A DNA stretch of 64,000 nt from contig NZ_MUZV01000003.1 of assembly GCF_002000025.1 (NCBI RefSeq), positions 356,589-420,588 of the forward strand, written 5' to 3'. The notes below the pieces were generated by a model. The model had not been told where the DNA came from and made no database searches. It worked only from the letters and a program-made list of their open reading frames with translations. The position numbers were made by a program, and so were the translations under genes. The stretch's first letter is position 1, and each line of letters opens with the position of its first letter. This stretch comes from Cognaticolwellia aestuarii (GTDB lineage Bacteria; Pseudomonadota; Gammaproteobacteria; Enterobacterales; Alteromonadaceae). Shown here one piece after another: positions 33,981-41,986 of this stretch.

Positions 33981-36128
33981 CTACTCTTGCTTTTGTAAAT
34001 AGCGCTCCCATAGTCGATGTTGACGTGTTAACTCGCTAGCCATTTCACGATCTTGAGCAGCTTTATCAAAGTGAGCATTCATGGTATCTGACTGACGTTG
34101 AATAAAGCTATTGAGTTTACCTACACTCTTGTTGATATCATCTAAACGTGTTTCTAGCGATTTCATTGCACGATTAAAGTCACGATGAAAGTCTTTAAAC
34201 TCTTCTGACTCTAAATAACGCAGTGTGGCTTCTGCACCTGGAAAGTTATCTTGTAGTAAGGTATTCATGCGTTCAATAATCATTAAATACCCAACCGTAT
34301 CATATGATTGTTGCTTTGCTTTTCGAGCAATTTGTTTCGAACGCACTAATAAACGGCGTGATAACTCATCATCACTACTGAAGAAGCTCGAGTATTCGTC
34401 ATTTTCAAGCACACGTGCTAATTCATTTGCCTCTTGAGCTTGCGTAGCCCATGGATAAGCAATAATAAAATCATTATAGGCTGCGATAGTCGCTCTATTT
34501 TCAGCAAGCTCAAAAGCCAATTGATGCATATTTTTTATCGCCGCTTTCGCTTGCTTACTGTCAGGTAAGCTTTCACTGAACCATAAATAAGCAGCAATAG
34601 ATTCTGCTTTTTCAACTTCTTTATATATATCAGCGATAACGTTTTTAGTTGCTGGGTTATCTGCAAACTTATTAACAAACTCAAGTCGTTCATTTAGCGA
34701 TAAAGACTCGGGCATATACTTAACCGCTGATGAGATAACAGAATCAGCGATCGTTGCAGGTAAGTTAGCAAGCGTTAACATAGCTAATAAACCTTGGTAA
34801 TCTTTTTGCTGTTGATAAATAGCGAGTATCGCAGGTAATACCTTACGTTGATAAAAACTAATTTCTGACTGAGGTTCAAGCAGATGTTGCTCGGCTAACG
34901 TTATCAGGAGCTGAGCATTACCCGTTTTTTGCGCTAAAGCGACTTGCTCGGTGCTGGCCTTCAACCAATCTTTTTGTGTTTGCGCTAATAAGGTATTAAT
35001 AGCAGTGACATAAGTGGTATTGCCATTAGACAACGCTGTAAATAACAATGCATACTGCTCAAGCTGTTCTTGCCCTTGGAAATTATTCAATTGTGCATAT
35101 TGCGCTTGTAGCTTTTCAACTCGCTCTTCTGAGACTAAGTAATCTGCTTTTTTGCGAGCTTCTTGGTAGTTATCATCCTTATCACCTAAACGGCTAACGA
35201 CTTTTTTCTTGACCATGTCATACAAATAAATACCAGCGGTTGGCGCTTTCAATCTTTTAGCATCAGCCTCATCATGATAGCCTCCTCTACCGCTAATAAA
35301 CGTCACTAAAGGTAAGCGTTCATCTGCAATAAAGTCTGCCATAATATCTGAGCGGGAGGCCAAATCTTCCAAAACATAGGTGATCTTCCCCGTTTCAACA
35401 TTCACCATAACAAAACCAGCTGCCCAAGCTGATAAGTAGTGCGTTCCAGTCTTATTAAAACGTATTGGCCCCCAACCGTGTCTGCCAGAATTTTTTTTCC
35501 TATCAAAGGTATTTAGCAGGAGCTTTCCTGTTGAGATATCCCAAACATTTAATGATTTTTCTCTTGAAACAACTAACTTTTGATCGTCCGGTGTTATTGC
35601 ACCCACCTTAAAGTCATCATGACGAGGAGTGACACCTTTAAAAAGTTGTAGTGTTTTACCTGAGTCAACATCCACAACTACACTATTAGTATAAGATTGA
35701 AGATATAAGCGCTTTTCAGAGACAGAAAACTCTGCCCCTCGATCCCAATCCCAACTATTAGGAGACGGAATTTTATGAAGTAATTTTAGAGGAGAACGTT
35801 GATAAACATAAAAGAAACCTTTTCTTTCATATTTTTCAGCCCAATACCCAAAGTATTTTCCACTAGGAGACATAGCAAAATTAAAAACTCGCCCCTCATT
35901 TTTTCCATACTCTTCGTGAAATATTTGCTTGCCTGTATGGTTGTCAATAACACTGACGCCATTGGCTGAAGAACTATGACGTGCTCTTTCATTACCAGTT
36001 ATCAAGTAGCGACCGCTGTTGTCCATTTGTTTTAATACATCTTGATAATGTATTCTTGTAGCGTTTACTTGCGGGCTTGATAGTATAAATAATGTACTCA
36101 GTAAGACCAATAAAGAGGTAATTCGCAT
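33981..36128 (-). CDS. Large secreted protein with N-terminal beta-propeller and helical C-terminus
   Basis: 715 aa, unrecognised as a whole. A signal peptide (about residues 1-23, ...VNA) precedes ~290 residues with WD40/quinoprotein-like blade repeats (GNERARHSS, FNFAMSPSGKYFGYWAEKYE, SVSEKRLYLQSY, VGAITPDDQKLVVSREKSLNVWDISTGKLLL, FNKTGTHYLSAWAAGFVMVNVETGK). The remaining ~400 residues are predicted all-helical, with TPR-like or HEAT-like packing and a coiled-coil end (ETRLDDINKSVGKLNSF). No catalytic motif. It is probably a periplasmic scaffold or sensor. Start ATG with weak site; transcribed alone. Confidence 0.7.
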   Translation of the reverse strand: MRITSLLVLLSTLFILSSPQVNATRIHYQDVLKQMDNSGRYLITGNERARHSSSANGVSVIDNHTGKQIFHEEYGKNEGRVFNFAMSPSGKYFGYWAEKYERKGFFYVYQRSPLKLLHKIPSPNSWDWDRGAEFSVSEKRLYLQSYTNSVVVDVDSGKTLQLFKGVTPRHDDFKVGAITPDDQKLVVSREKSLNVWDISTGKLLLNTFDRKKNSGRHGWGPIRFNKTGTHYLSAWAAGFVMVNVETGKITYVLEDLASRSDIMADFIADERLPLVTFISGRGGYHDEADAKRLKAPTAGIYLYDMVKKKVVSRLGDKDDNYQEARKKADYLVSEERVEKLQAQYAQLNNFQGQEQLEQYALLFTALSNGNTTYVTAINTLLAQTQKDWLKASTEQVALAQKTGNAQLLITLAEQHLLEPQSEISFYQRKVLPAILAIYQQQKDYQGLLAMLTLANLPATIADSVISSAVKYMPESLSLNERLEFVNKFADNPATKNVIADIYKEVEKAESIAAYLWFSESLPDSKQAKAAIKNMHQLAFELAENRATIAAYNDFIIAYPWATQAQEANELARVLENDEYSSFFSSDDELSRRLLVRSKQIARKAKQQSYDTVGYLMIIERMNTLLQDNFPGAEATLRYLESEEFKDFHRDFNRAMKSLETRLDDINKSVGKLNSFIQRQSDTMNAHFDKAAQDREMASELTRQHRLWERYLQKQE

Positions 36129-36520
36129 AATTATAAAGTTTACTTATTAGACAGTTAGGTAAATAGCATAACGGTTTGTTTTATTACTTTCAAATTATTA
36201 CACATGATTAACAATAACTTATAAACATATACGTTCTACTTTTATTAAACAGTTAATTACTGGGGAGCATCGCTAGTACACATCCACAGGCCAAGCTTAG
36301 TGATACAGCAATAGCTTATTGCGCGACAATGAAGATGCACAGTACCAATCAACGCAAGTAAACTAATCAATGCGAGTAAGCTGAATAAGAAAAGAAGTTT
36401 ATACCTTTTATAGCTGACAATTCACATCAGCGATAAAATTCAATTAGCCACGATGGTTAATACCGGCTATTTATGAACCATTTTGGCTAATTATCTCGGT
36501 TTGATACTATTGCCGGTTTA
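36129..36520. other. Intergenic region
   Basis: 392 bases between two minus-strand genes. It contains two imperfect copies of AATCAACGCAAGTAAACT / AATCAATGCGAGTAAGCT in tandem near 36347-36382. No ORF or terminator was recognised; the propeller gene promoter must lie on the left. Confidence 0.4.
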
Positions 36521-37246
36521 TTATCTTTTCTTATTCCAATAAGCACTGGCGTAGAGCATTGCTTTATCATACTGACAATAATCATTAAGGTGGGCTTTTA
36601 ACTGTTTGATAATACTTGCTTCTGCAGCGATAAATATTGCGGTATCAGCCAAGTGTTGACCATGTGATTCAAGCCCCGTTATAAACTTATCAGTTAACTT
36701 ATTATCAGTGACTAGCCAATGCAATTGCACTCCTTTTGGTGTCACTAAAGCTTGAATATCTCGCTTGTCAGGCACCTGAATGTAAGCATGACCCAGAGCA
36801 TTAGACGGCAGTTTCTCTAAGGTTGCCGCAATAGCTGGTAATGCCGTAATGTCTCCAAAAAACAAGTGTTTGGGTGCTTGTAAATTATTATGTTTTACCT
36901 CTCCTGGTCCAGCAATACCCAGATAGTCGCCAACCTTAGCTTGTAAAGCCCAGTTACTTGCTAGCCCTTCGTGATCATTAACAGCAAAGTCAATGGTTAA
37001 GGCTAATTTTTCTTTATCAAAAGCGCGAATGGTATATGAGCGCATCCATTTTTTAAATCCTAAATAAAGACCCAGTTTTGGCTTTTTATGCTCGCTATTT
37101 ACATCAGGAAAAATGGCTTTAACGTGTGCACTTTCTTTATTTTGAGGAAAGTCAGCAAGTGACTCTCCCGTTAACACGATCCTTCTCATATGTGGCGATA
37201 AATCATGCACTGATAAAACCTGTGTCATTCGCATAGTAGGACCCAT
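36521..37246 (-). CDS. Siderophore-interacting protein (ViuB-like FAD/NAD(P)H ferric reductase)
   Basis: 241 aa. N-terminal FAD-binding domain of the SIP family: LSPHMRRIVLTGESLADFP, then MRSYTIRAFD (the R-x-Y-T/S-x-R flavin motif). The C-terminal SIP domain has HLFFGDITALPAIAATLEKLP and ends in a ASAYWNKKR-like segment (family W/K motif). Such enzymes reduce ferric siderophores in the cytoplasm to release iron. AGGAG lies 11 bases before the ATG. Divergent from a MarR regulator. I did not find a clear Fur box in the 330-base gap, which is unusual for an iron gene. Confidence 0.9.
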   Translation of the reverse strand: MGPTMRMTQVLSVHDLSPHMRRIVLTGESLADFPQNKESAHVKAIFPDVNSEHKKPKLGLYLGFKKWMRSYTIRAFDKEKLALTIDFAVNDHEGLASNWALQAKVGDYLGIAGPGEVKHNNLQAPKHLFFGDITALPAIAATLEKLPSNALGHAYIQVPDKRDIQALVTPKGVQLHWLVTDNKLTDKFITGLESHGQHLADTAIFIAAEASIIKQLKAHLNDYCQYDKAMLYASAYWNKKR

Positions 37247-37516
37247 AATAATTTACTCCTGTTTTTTAATTTTTAAGCAATAGCTGCTGATTTTGCTAAC
37301 ACCCGTGCCATATAGCTCACCACGGTTAAATGACAATTAAATTGTAAAGTAACCGCATTGCGCAACTAAACATGCTTTACATAAAGCTACTTAATAGCCC
37401 TTGAGGGTAAGCAAGGGTAATAGCGAAACTAAAAGCAAGATACTTTAAAGCTATACGAGTAGTTTTTTTATTTACCCTGTATAATAAAACTCATACAAAA
37501 AGTTGATAAAGTCTAC

Positions 37517-37551
37517 TATAATTCAATTTGGTTGATATTGTCAACTAAATT
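37517..37551 (+). promoter_or_regulatory. -10 box and palindromic operator upstream of marR-like gene
   Basis: A perfect TATAAT (37517-37522) is followed at once by AATTTGGTTGA / TCAACTAAATT (37525-37551), an 11-bp inverted repeat with one mismatch and a 5-base centre containing TTGA..TCAA, the core favoured by MarR proteins. The operator covers the expected transcription start, so it should give autorepression. Confidence 0.72.
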
Positions 37552-37576
37552 CATCTACTATATCTCGGGAGGCTCA

Positions 37577-37990
37577 ATGGAGTTAAGCGAAGCGCTCTTT
37601 AGTTTGGTGCACACTGTGCGCATTAACATGAAGCATGAAATAAAATTACTGGCATTAGATTTATCACCAATGCATCTAAAGGCTTTAAAAGTTATTTCCA
37701 TCATTAATGATTGTACTGGACAAAAGTTAGCTGACTTTATGGGGCGAGATAAAGCGCAAATTAATAGATTGATCAAAGAATTGGTTAATCAAGAACTGAT
37801 CACTAAAATCGATAATGAAAAAGATAAACGCAGCCAATTTTTAGTACTATCTACTCAAGGCACTGAAATAATGACGATGTTTAAAAAAGTTGAAAAGAAG
37901 GTGTTTAACTCCATGATAAAAGACATTCCTTCAGCGAAAATAGAAGACTTTATAGCAATAACGCAGCTACTTAAAAGTAATTTAACCTGA
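37577..37990 (+). CDS. MarR family transcriptional regulator
   Basis: 137 aa from ATG at 37577 with a GGGAGG site; the open frame extends to 37532 but that part overlaps the operator and lacks a site. Winged HTH: MHLKALKVISIINDC, LADFMGRDKAQINRLIKELVNQELI, then the wing KDKRSQFLVLSTQG. Flanking helices form the dimer interface. It is divergent from the siderophore-interacting protein gene and probably controls that gene and itself from the palindrome at 37525-37551. Effector unknown. Confidence 0.9.
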   Translation: MELSEALFSLVHTVRINMKHEIKLLALDLSPMHLKALKVISIINDCTGQKLADFMGRDKAQINRLIKELVNQELITKIDNEKDKRSQFLVLSTQGTEIMTMFKKVEKKVFNSMIKDIPSAKIEDFIAITQLLKSNLT

Positions 37991-38113
37991 TGATAAGCAA
38001 AACCTTACCGCGACAGCTGACTCAACAGTTTTGTTAATGATGTGGCAAAAATGGTGTAACAAAAACGGTGTGGCAAGGCAGCACAATAGTGTTTAACCGC
38101 GTCAATTACCCGC

Positions 38114-38776
38114 TTAGTTATTTTTATTTAACCAAGCTTTTAGAGGGTCTAGCCACTCAGGTATAGGCCTAAAAAAAGCACCATGTTCCTCACCAGTAGT
38201 AATCGCAATTTCTTCAAAACGGTCAACATTCTTACTTTGTGCGATTAAAAATTGGCATGAACCTACCCTATCACTTGTTTCATAGATTGAATAAACCTCA
38301 CCGTAAACTTGGTAATCAGGGTGATCTTCCATAAAATTCGGACAACTGGCCAGTAGAGCAAGCCTTACTTTTTTAGATTTTAAGTAGTGGCTAGTCAAAA
38401 TACTAATTTCCCCGCCACGAGAAAAACCTAATAAGGTGATATTTTCAGGTTTTACCCCTTTAGTGATCAGTAAGCTAATATCATGTTTTAATTTCTTGGC
38501 AAAGATTTTTGCCTTGGTATTTTTAGCACGATGATAAGCAATTAAATGATAGCCATCGTCAGTGAGTGCTGATTTTACTTTAGGGAAATCATACTTTCCC
38601 CAACGATTGCTTACCGGTGTTGGGTTATTCCCTTCCACAATGAGCCCATGCGAATAGAAAACATACTTTGCATTTTGATCAATTTTTTCAGGAAATTGCT
38701 CATATAACTGCCCGGCAAAAACACATGAAGAAAAAAGTAACATAACAAGCACTAAATATTTGATAAAAGCCTCCAC
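38114..38776 (-). CDS. Small secreted alpha/beta hydrolase
   Basis: 220 aa from GTG at 38776. The nucleophile elbow G-x-S-x-G appears as LLGFSRGG; a probable catalytic His lies in GEEHGAFF near the C-terminus; an acidic partner is not certain. Residues after the signal peptide (KYLVLVMLLFSSCVFAG) are periplasmic. Start choice is unusual: the only good Shine-Dalgarno (GGAGG) overlaps the GTG itself and points to an ATC codon four triplets downstream, which would give a perfect signal peptide beginning with K after the initiator. Either the GTG is used weakly or initiation occurs at ATC. Monocistronic. Confidence 0.8.
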   Translation of the reverse strand: MEAFIKYLVLVMLLFSSCVFAGQLYEQFPEKIDQNAKYVFYSHGLIVEGNNPTPVSNRWGKYDFPKVKSALTDDGYHLIAYHRAKNTKAKIFAKKLKHDISLLITKGVKPENITLLGFSRGGEISILTSHYLKSKKVRLALLASCPNFMEDHPDYQVYGEVYSIYETSDRVGSCQFLIAQSKNVDRFEEIAITTGEEHGAFFRPIPEWLDPLKAWLNKNN

Positions 38777-39103
38777 TTTAGCTAATTAATATTCGATAAA
38801 CTTCACTGTTGGCGTTAGTACTTACTACGTTCAACAGTTTCAAGAGATAAACCAAACCACTCGTAATATCGAATAGTTTTGCTAAGTAACAGGTTTCACT
38901 TTAATCGCAGGTTGAATTTCATTGCGCTATGTTCTCCCTCCAACAGTCAGGTTTACAATGAGGCAACTAACGACATAAAGTAATAAATTTTGTTGCGTTT
39001 ATTGTTACATCATGGCAAGTTACGCGCTAACAAAGCAAGTGTTTTGCTAAACATCGTATACTTCGAGGTTTAGTACTTTTATTAAAAATATAACAACTGT
39101 CTT
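38777..39103. other. Intergenic region upstream of the czc-type operon
   Basis: 327 bases between the divergent hydrolase gene and the Cys-rich protein gene. It must contain the metal-efflux operon promoter. I could not recognise a MerR-type spacer or a clear palindrome. Confidence 0.4.
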
Positions 39104-39502
39104 ATGATTTCCACATCAATAATATTTCTCCACAACAAACGGCAAAAACATTTCAAAGTGACATGTTTTGCTTTGATATGTTTGTTGTTTATGCAATCGC
39201 TTTTTGCTGCTGAAGAAAGTTATGTGTCAAATCAGTACCGTCAGGAAGTAACAGCGCCTAGCATTGAAAAACCTGTGCTTGATAATACTGCCAATCAATC
39301 ATGCGATACATTAGTACAATGTGCTGATCAAGATACCTGCTCTGATTGTCATTTAAATTGCTGTACTTGCTGCGCGGGTACTTTATTAAGCTTTGTAACG
39401 GTTTTAAATAAAGTAAAGTTATTAGCTTTAGCTTTTTCTGACAATAAGCTAGTGCGCTCGTCCAATCCCTACTATTCCTTACTTCGCCCGCCAAAACTAT
39501 AA
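39104..39502 (+). CDS. Small Cys-rich secreted protein heading the metal-efflux operon
   Basis: 132 aa. A basic N-terminus and a hydrophobic stretch (about residues 17-36, ...SLFA) form a signal peptide. The mature part holds nine Cys in a cluster (about residues 67-91), with the pattern C-x6-C-x4-C-x2-C-x3-C-C-x-C-C, followed by a short hydrophobic segment and an SLLRPPKL end. The position ahead of an outer-membrane channel, adaptor and CzcA pump, and the RPP-type C-terminus, recall CzcI-like or DUF2946 proteins that accompany czc operons. Metal binding or sensing in the periplasm is likely but inferred. Confidence 0.7.
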   Translation: MISTSIIFLHNKRQKHFKVTCFALICLLFMQSLFAAEESYVSNQYRQEVTAPSIEKPVLDNTANQSCDTLVQCADQDTCSDCHLNCCTCCAGTLLSFVTVLNKVKLLALAFSDNKLVRSSNPYYSLLRPPKL

Positions 39503-39583
39503 CCAATATCCACAGCACTTCTTCCGCACTTTATAAAATATTATAAAGCGCTAGTACGACTTTATTTAAAAATAGGAAAAACG

Positions 39584-40942
39584 ATGCATTATTTCGTTAA
39601 TATGCCTCCTGGACGCAGTAAAAATTTAACCATTGTTGCTAAAGCAACATACTACCTGCCACTTTTTATTATTACTTTGGTTATTACTTTGGCAGTTTTC
39701 AGCCCATTAGCCCATAGTAAAAATGTCGAGCAAACGTTAACACTATCCTCAGCAATAGCAAGAACACTCGAAGATAACCCACAATTGAAAGTGTTTTCCT
39801 TTCGTGAACAAGCACTTTTAGGCAAACAACAAACACAAGCGTTAAAACCACGCTATGAACTTGATTTTGAGGCAGAAAACTTCACAGGTACAGGAGATAT
39901 CGGCACATTTAAAAGTGCAGAATATACGTTATCTTTATCTTCGATTTTGGAGATGGGTGGAAAAAGAAATGCACGTATTGGTGTTGCTAAAAGTCAGCTT
40001 GATCAAGTTGAAGCAAAACGCAAAATTACGGCTTTAAACTTACTCAGTGAGGTGACCCGTAGATACATAGACGTTATTGCCGCGCAAGAACGATTGTTAT
40101 TAGCCAATCAAGCTACTTTATTAGCAAAAGAAACCCTACAAGAAGTCAAAAATCGTTCAAAGGCTGGGGTTACTCCTGAAGCAGAGGTAAAGCGCGCGAT
40201 CGCTGCATTGGAGCATGCCAAGCTTATTGCTTCATCTGAACAACAACAACTTCACTACAGCAAAATGACCCTTGCGATGATGTGGCGTGAAACAAGCCCT
40301 TCATTCACAAGAGTTGAAGGAAATTTGTATCACTTTTCTGCTGATATTGATTTTGACACTTTGTATAACAAGGTTAAAAATAATCCTGAAATATTAACAT
40401 ATGCTGCTGAAGAACGCTTAAGAGATGCCCAACTTCGCTTAGCTAAAACAGAGTCAAGTGCCAATATAAAATGGAGCGTTGGCATAAAGCAAATACAAGA
40501 TATTAATGATACCGCGCTTACTGCAGGCTTTAGTATGCCGCTGTTTGCTGCCAAAAGAAATACCGGCGCTATTATCGCAGCGCAAGCTAAGCGTGATGAG
40601 GTGAAAGTAAAAAAAGCCTCAACTTTATTAGCATTACGTCAACAACTATACCGTGCGTATGCCAACAGAAAACAAGCCATTTTTAACGTTAATAGCTTAA
40701 GAGTTAACATTATACCCACGCTAGAGTCTGCTCTCGATGAAACAAAAGTGGCTTTCCAGGGTGGTCTTTATAGTTATTTAGATTACTTAAGTGTACGCCA
40801 AGAGCTACTTTCAGCTCAGCGCGCAATGATTGAATCTGCAACTTCAGCTTTAGGTTACGGCATTGAAATCGAACAGTTAATTGCCGAGCCACTTCCCGCT
40901 AATCAATACAGTTTAACAGCACTATCAGTTAAAGATTATTAA
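39584..40942 (+). CDS. TolC family outer-membrane channel (CzcC-like)
   Basis: 452 aa. A long signal region (about residues 1-46) precedes the two-repeat TolC-type structure: LTLSSAIARTLEDNPQLKVF, long helical hairpins, and EAEVKRAIAALEHAKLIA in the first repeat, with SYLDYLSVRQELLSAQRAM in the second. Family length (~420-450 aa) matches CzcC. It exports metal ions handed over by the adaptor and RND pump encoded next; ten bases separate it from the adaptor gene. AGGAAAAACG before ATG. Confidence 0.9.
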   Translation: MHYFVNMPPGRSKNLTIVAKATYYLPLFIITLVITLAVFSPLAHSKNVEQTLTLSSAIARTLEDNPQLKVFSFREQALLGKQQTQALKPRYELDFEAENFTGTGDIGTFKSAEYTLSLSSILEMGGKRNARIGVAKSQLDQVEAKRKITALNLLSEVTRRYIDVIAAQERLLLANQATLLAKETLQEVKNRSKAGVTPEAEVKRAIAALEHAKLIASSEQQQLHYSKMTLAMMWRETSPSFTRVEGNLYHFSADIDFDTLYNKVKNNPEILTYAAEERLRDAQLRLAKTESSANIKWSVGIKQIQDINDTALTAGFSMPLFAAKRNTGAIIAAQAKRDEVKVKKASTLLALRQQLYRAYANRKQAIFNVNSLRVNIIPTLESALDETKVAFQGGLYSYLDYLSVRQELLSAQRAMIESATSALGYGIEIEQLIAEPLPANQYSLTALSVKDY

Positions 40943-40951
40943 GGACATATC

Positions 40952-41962
40952 ATGAATAAATTTTTCTCAGTATTGAAAAAAATCAGCATAATTATATGCA
41001 TACTAAGCGCAGCGATGAGTGTAACTGTTGCTCAAGCGACTTCTGAAAGCACAAATGAGCATCACCACAAAACGGCAGACAATGACGAGCATAACGATGC
41101 TCATGTAAGAAAACATAACGATAAGCACAGTGATGAGCACGGTGATGAACATCATGACGAAGGCCATATAGTGATCACAGCTGCCAACGCGCAAGCTGCG
41201 GGTATTATTAACGCAAGCGCAGGTGCAGGTGAAATAAAGAACATGCTAACGGTATATGGTCGCGTGGCTGTAAGCCCAGAAGCGACGAGCCAAATAAGTG
41301 CTCGTTTCCCAGGACTACTAACAAAACTAACGGTTAATGTTGGCGATACAGTAAACGCAGGCGATGTTATTGCACAAGTGGAGTCAAATAATAGCTTTAA
41401 ACACTATAACATTGTCGCGCCAATTTCAGGCCTAGTCACGCAACGATATGTAAACCCTGGCGAGCCAGTCAACCAGCAAACAATTATCACTGTAGAAAAT
41501 TATCAGCAGCTTTGGATTGACTATAAAATTTTTCCTAACCAAGCTCACATCATCAAAAAAGGCCAAACAGTACTTGTGTCATCACCATCAGCTAAAAAAT
41601 CATCAACCATAGCCCACCTTATGGCAAATAAAAACCAATCGTTTTTAACCGCAAAAGTGCCATTAGACAACCGTGAAAATTTATGGACACCAGGGCAAAT
41701 ACTTCAAGGTAATGTGATAACTAACCAAGTCAATGTAGCTATGGTAGTCGACAATAGGGCTTTTCAAGAAGTTGAAGGTAAACGGGTTATTTTTGTCACA
41801 AATCAGGCAGGATATGAAACGCGTGAGCTCGAAATAGGACGATCAGACGGCCAATTTAGTGAAGTGTTATCTGGGCTAAATGTCGGCGAACAATATGCGC
41901 TTATCAATAGTTACTTATTAAAAGCAGATTTAGGTAAAGCTGGCGCAACACACGCCCATTAA
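40952..41962 (+). CDS. Heavy-metal RND efflux adaptor (CzcB-like) with His-rich N-terminus
   Basis: 336 aa. A signal peptide (about residues 1-30) is followed by a His/Asp/Glu-rich segment (about residues 36-72, many HxxxHxDEH units) expected to bind metal. Then come the membrane-fusion lipoyl domain (GLLTKLTVNVGDTVNAGDVIAQVES; IVAPISGLVTQRYVNPGEPV), a short or absent hairpin, and a barrel domain. The short alpha-hairpin and His-rich tail are typical of CzcB/CusB-type adaptors in marine gammaproteobacteria. AAGGA before ATG; 24 bases from the pump gene. Confidence 0.93.
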   Translation: MNKFFSVLKKISIIICILSAAMSVTVAQATSESTNEHHHKTADNDEHNDAHVRKHNDKHSDEHGDEHHDEGHIVITAANAQAAGIINASAGAGEIKNMLTVYGRVAVSPEATSQISARFPGLLTKLTVNVGDTVNAGDVIAQVESNNSFKHYNIVAPISGLVTQRYVNPGEPVNQQTIITVENYQQLWIDYKIFPNQAHIIKKGQTVLVSSPSAKKSSTIAHLMANKNQSFLTAKVPLDNRENLWTPGQILQGNVITNQVNVAMVVDNRAFQEVEGKRVIFVTNQAGYETRELEIGRSDGQFSEVLSGLNVGEQYALINSYLLKADLGKAGATHAH

Positions 41963-41986
41963 GCTTTAGTTACTAAGGATAAAACT

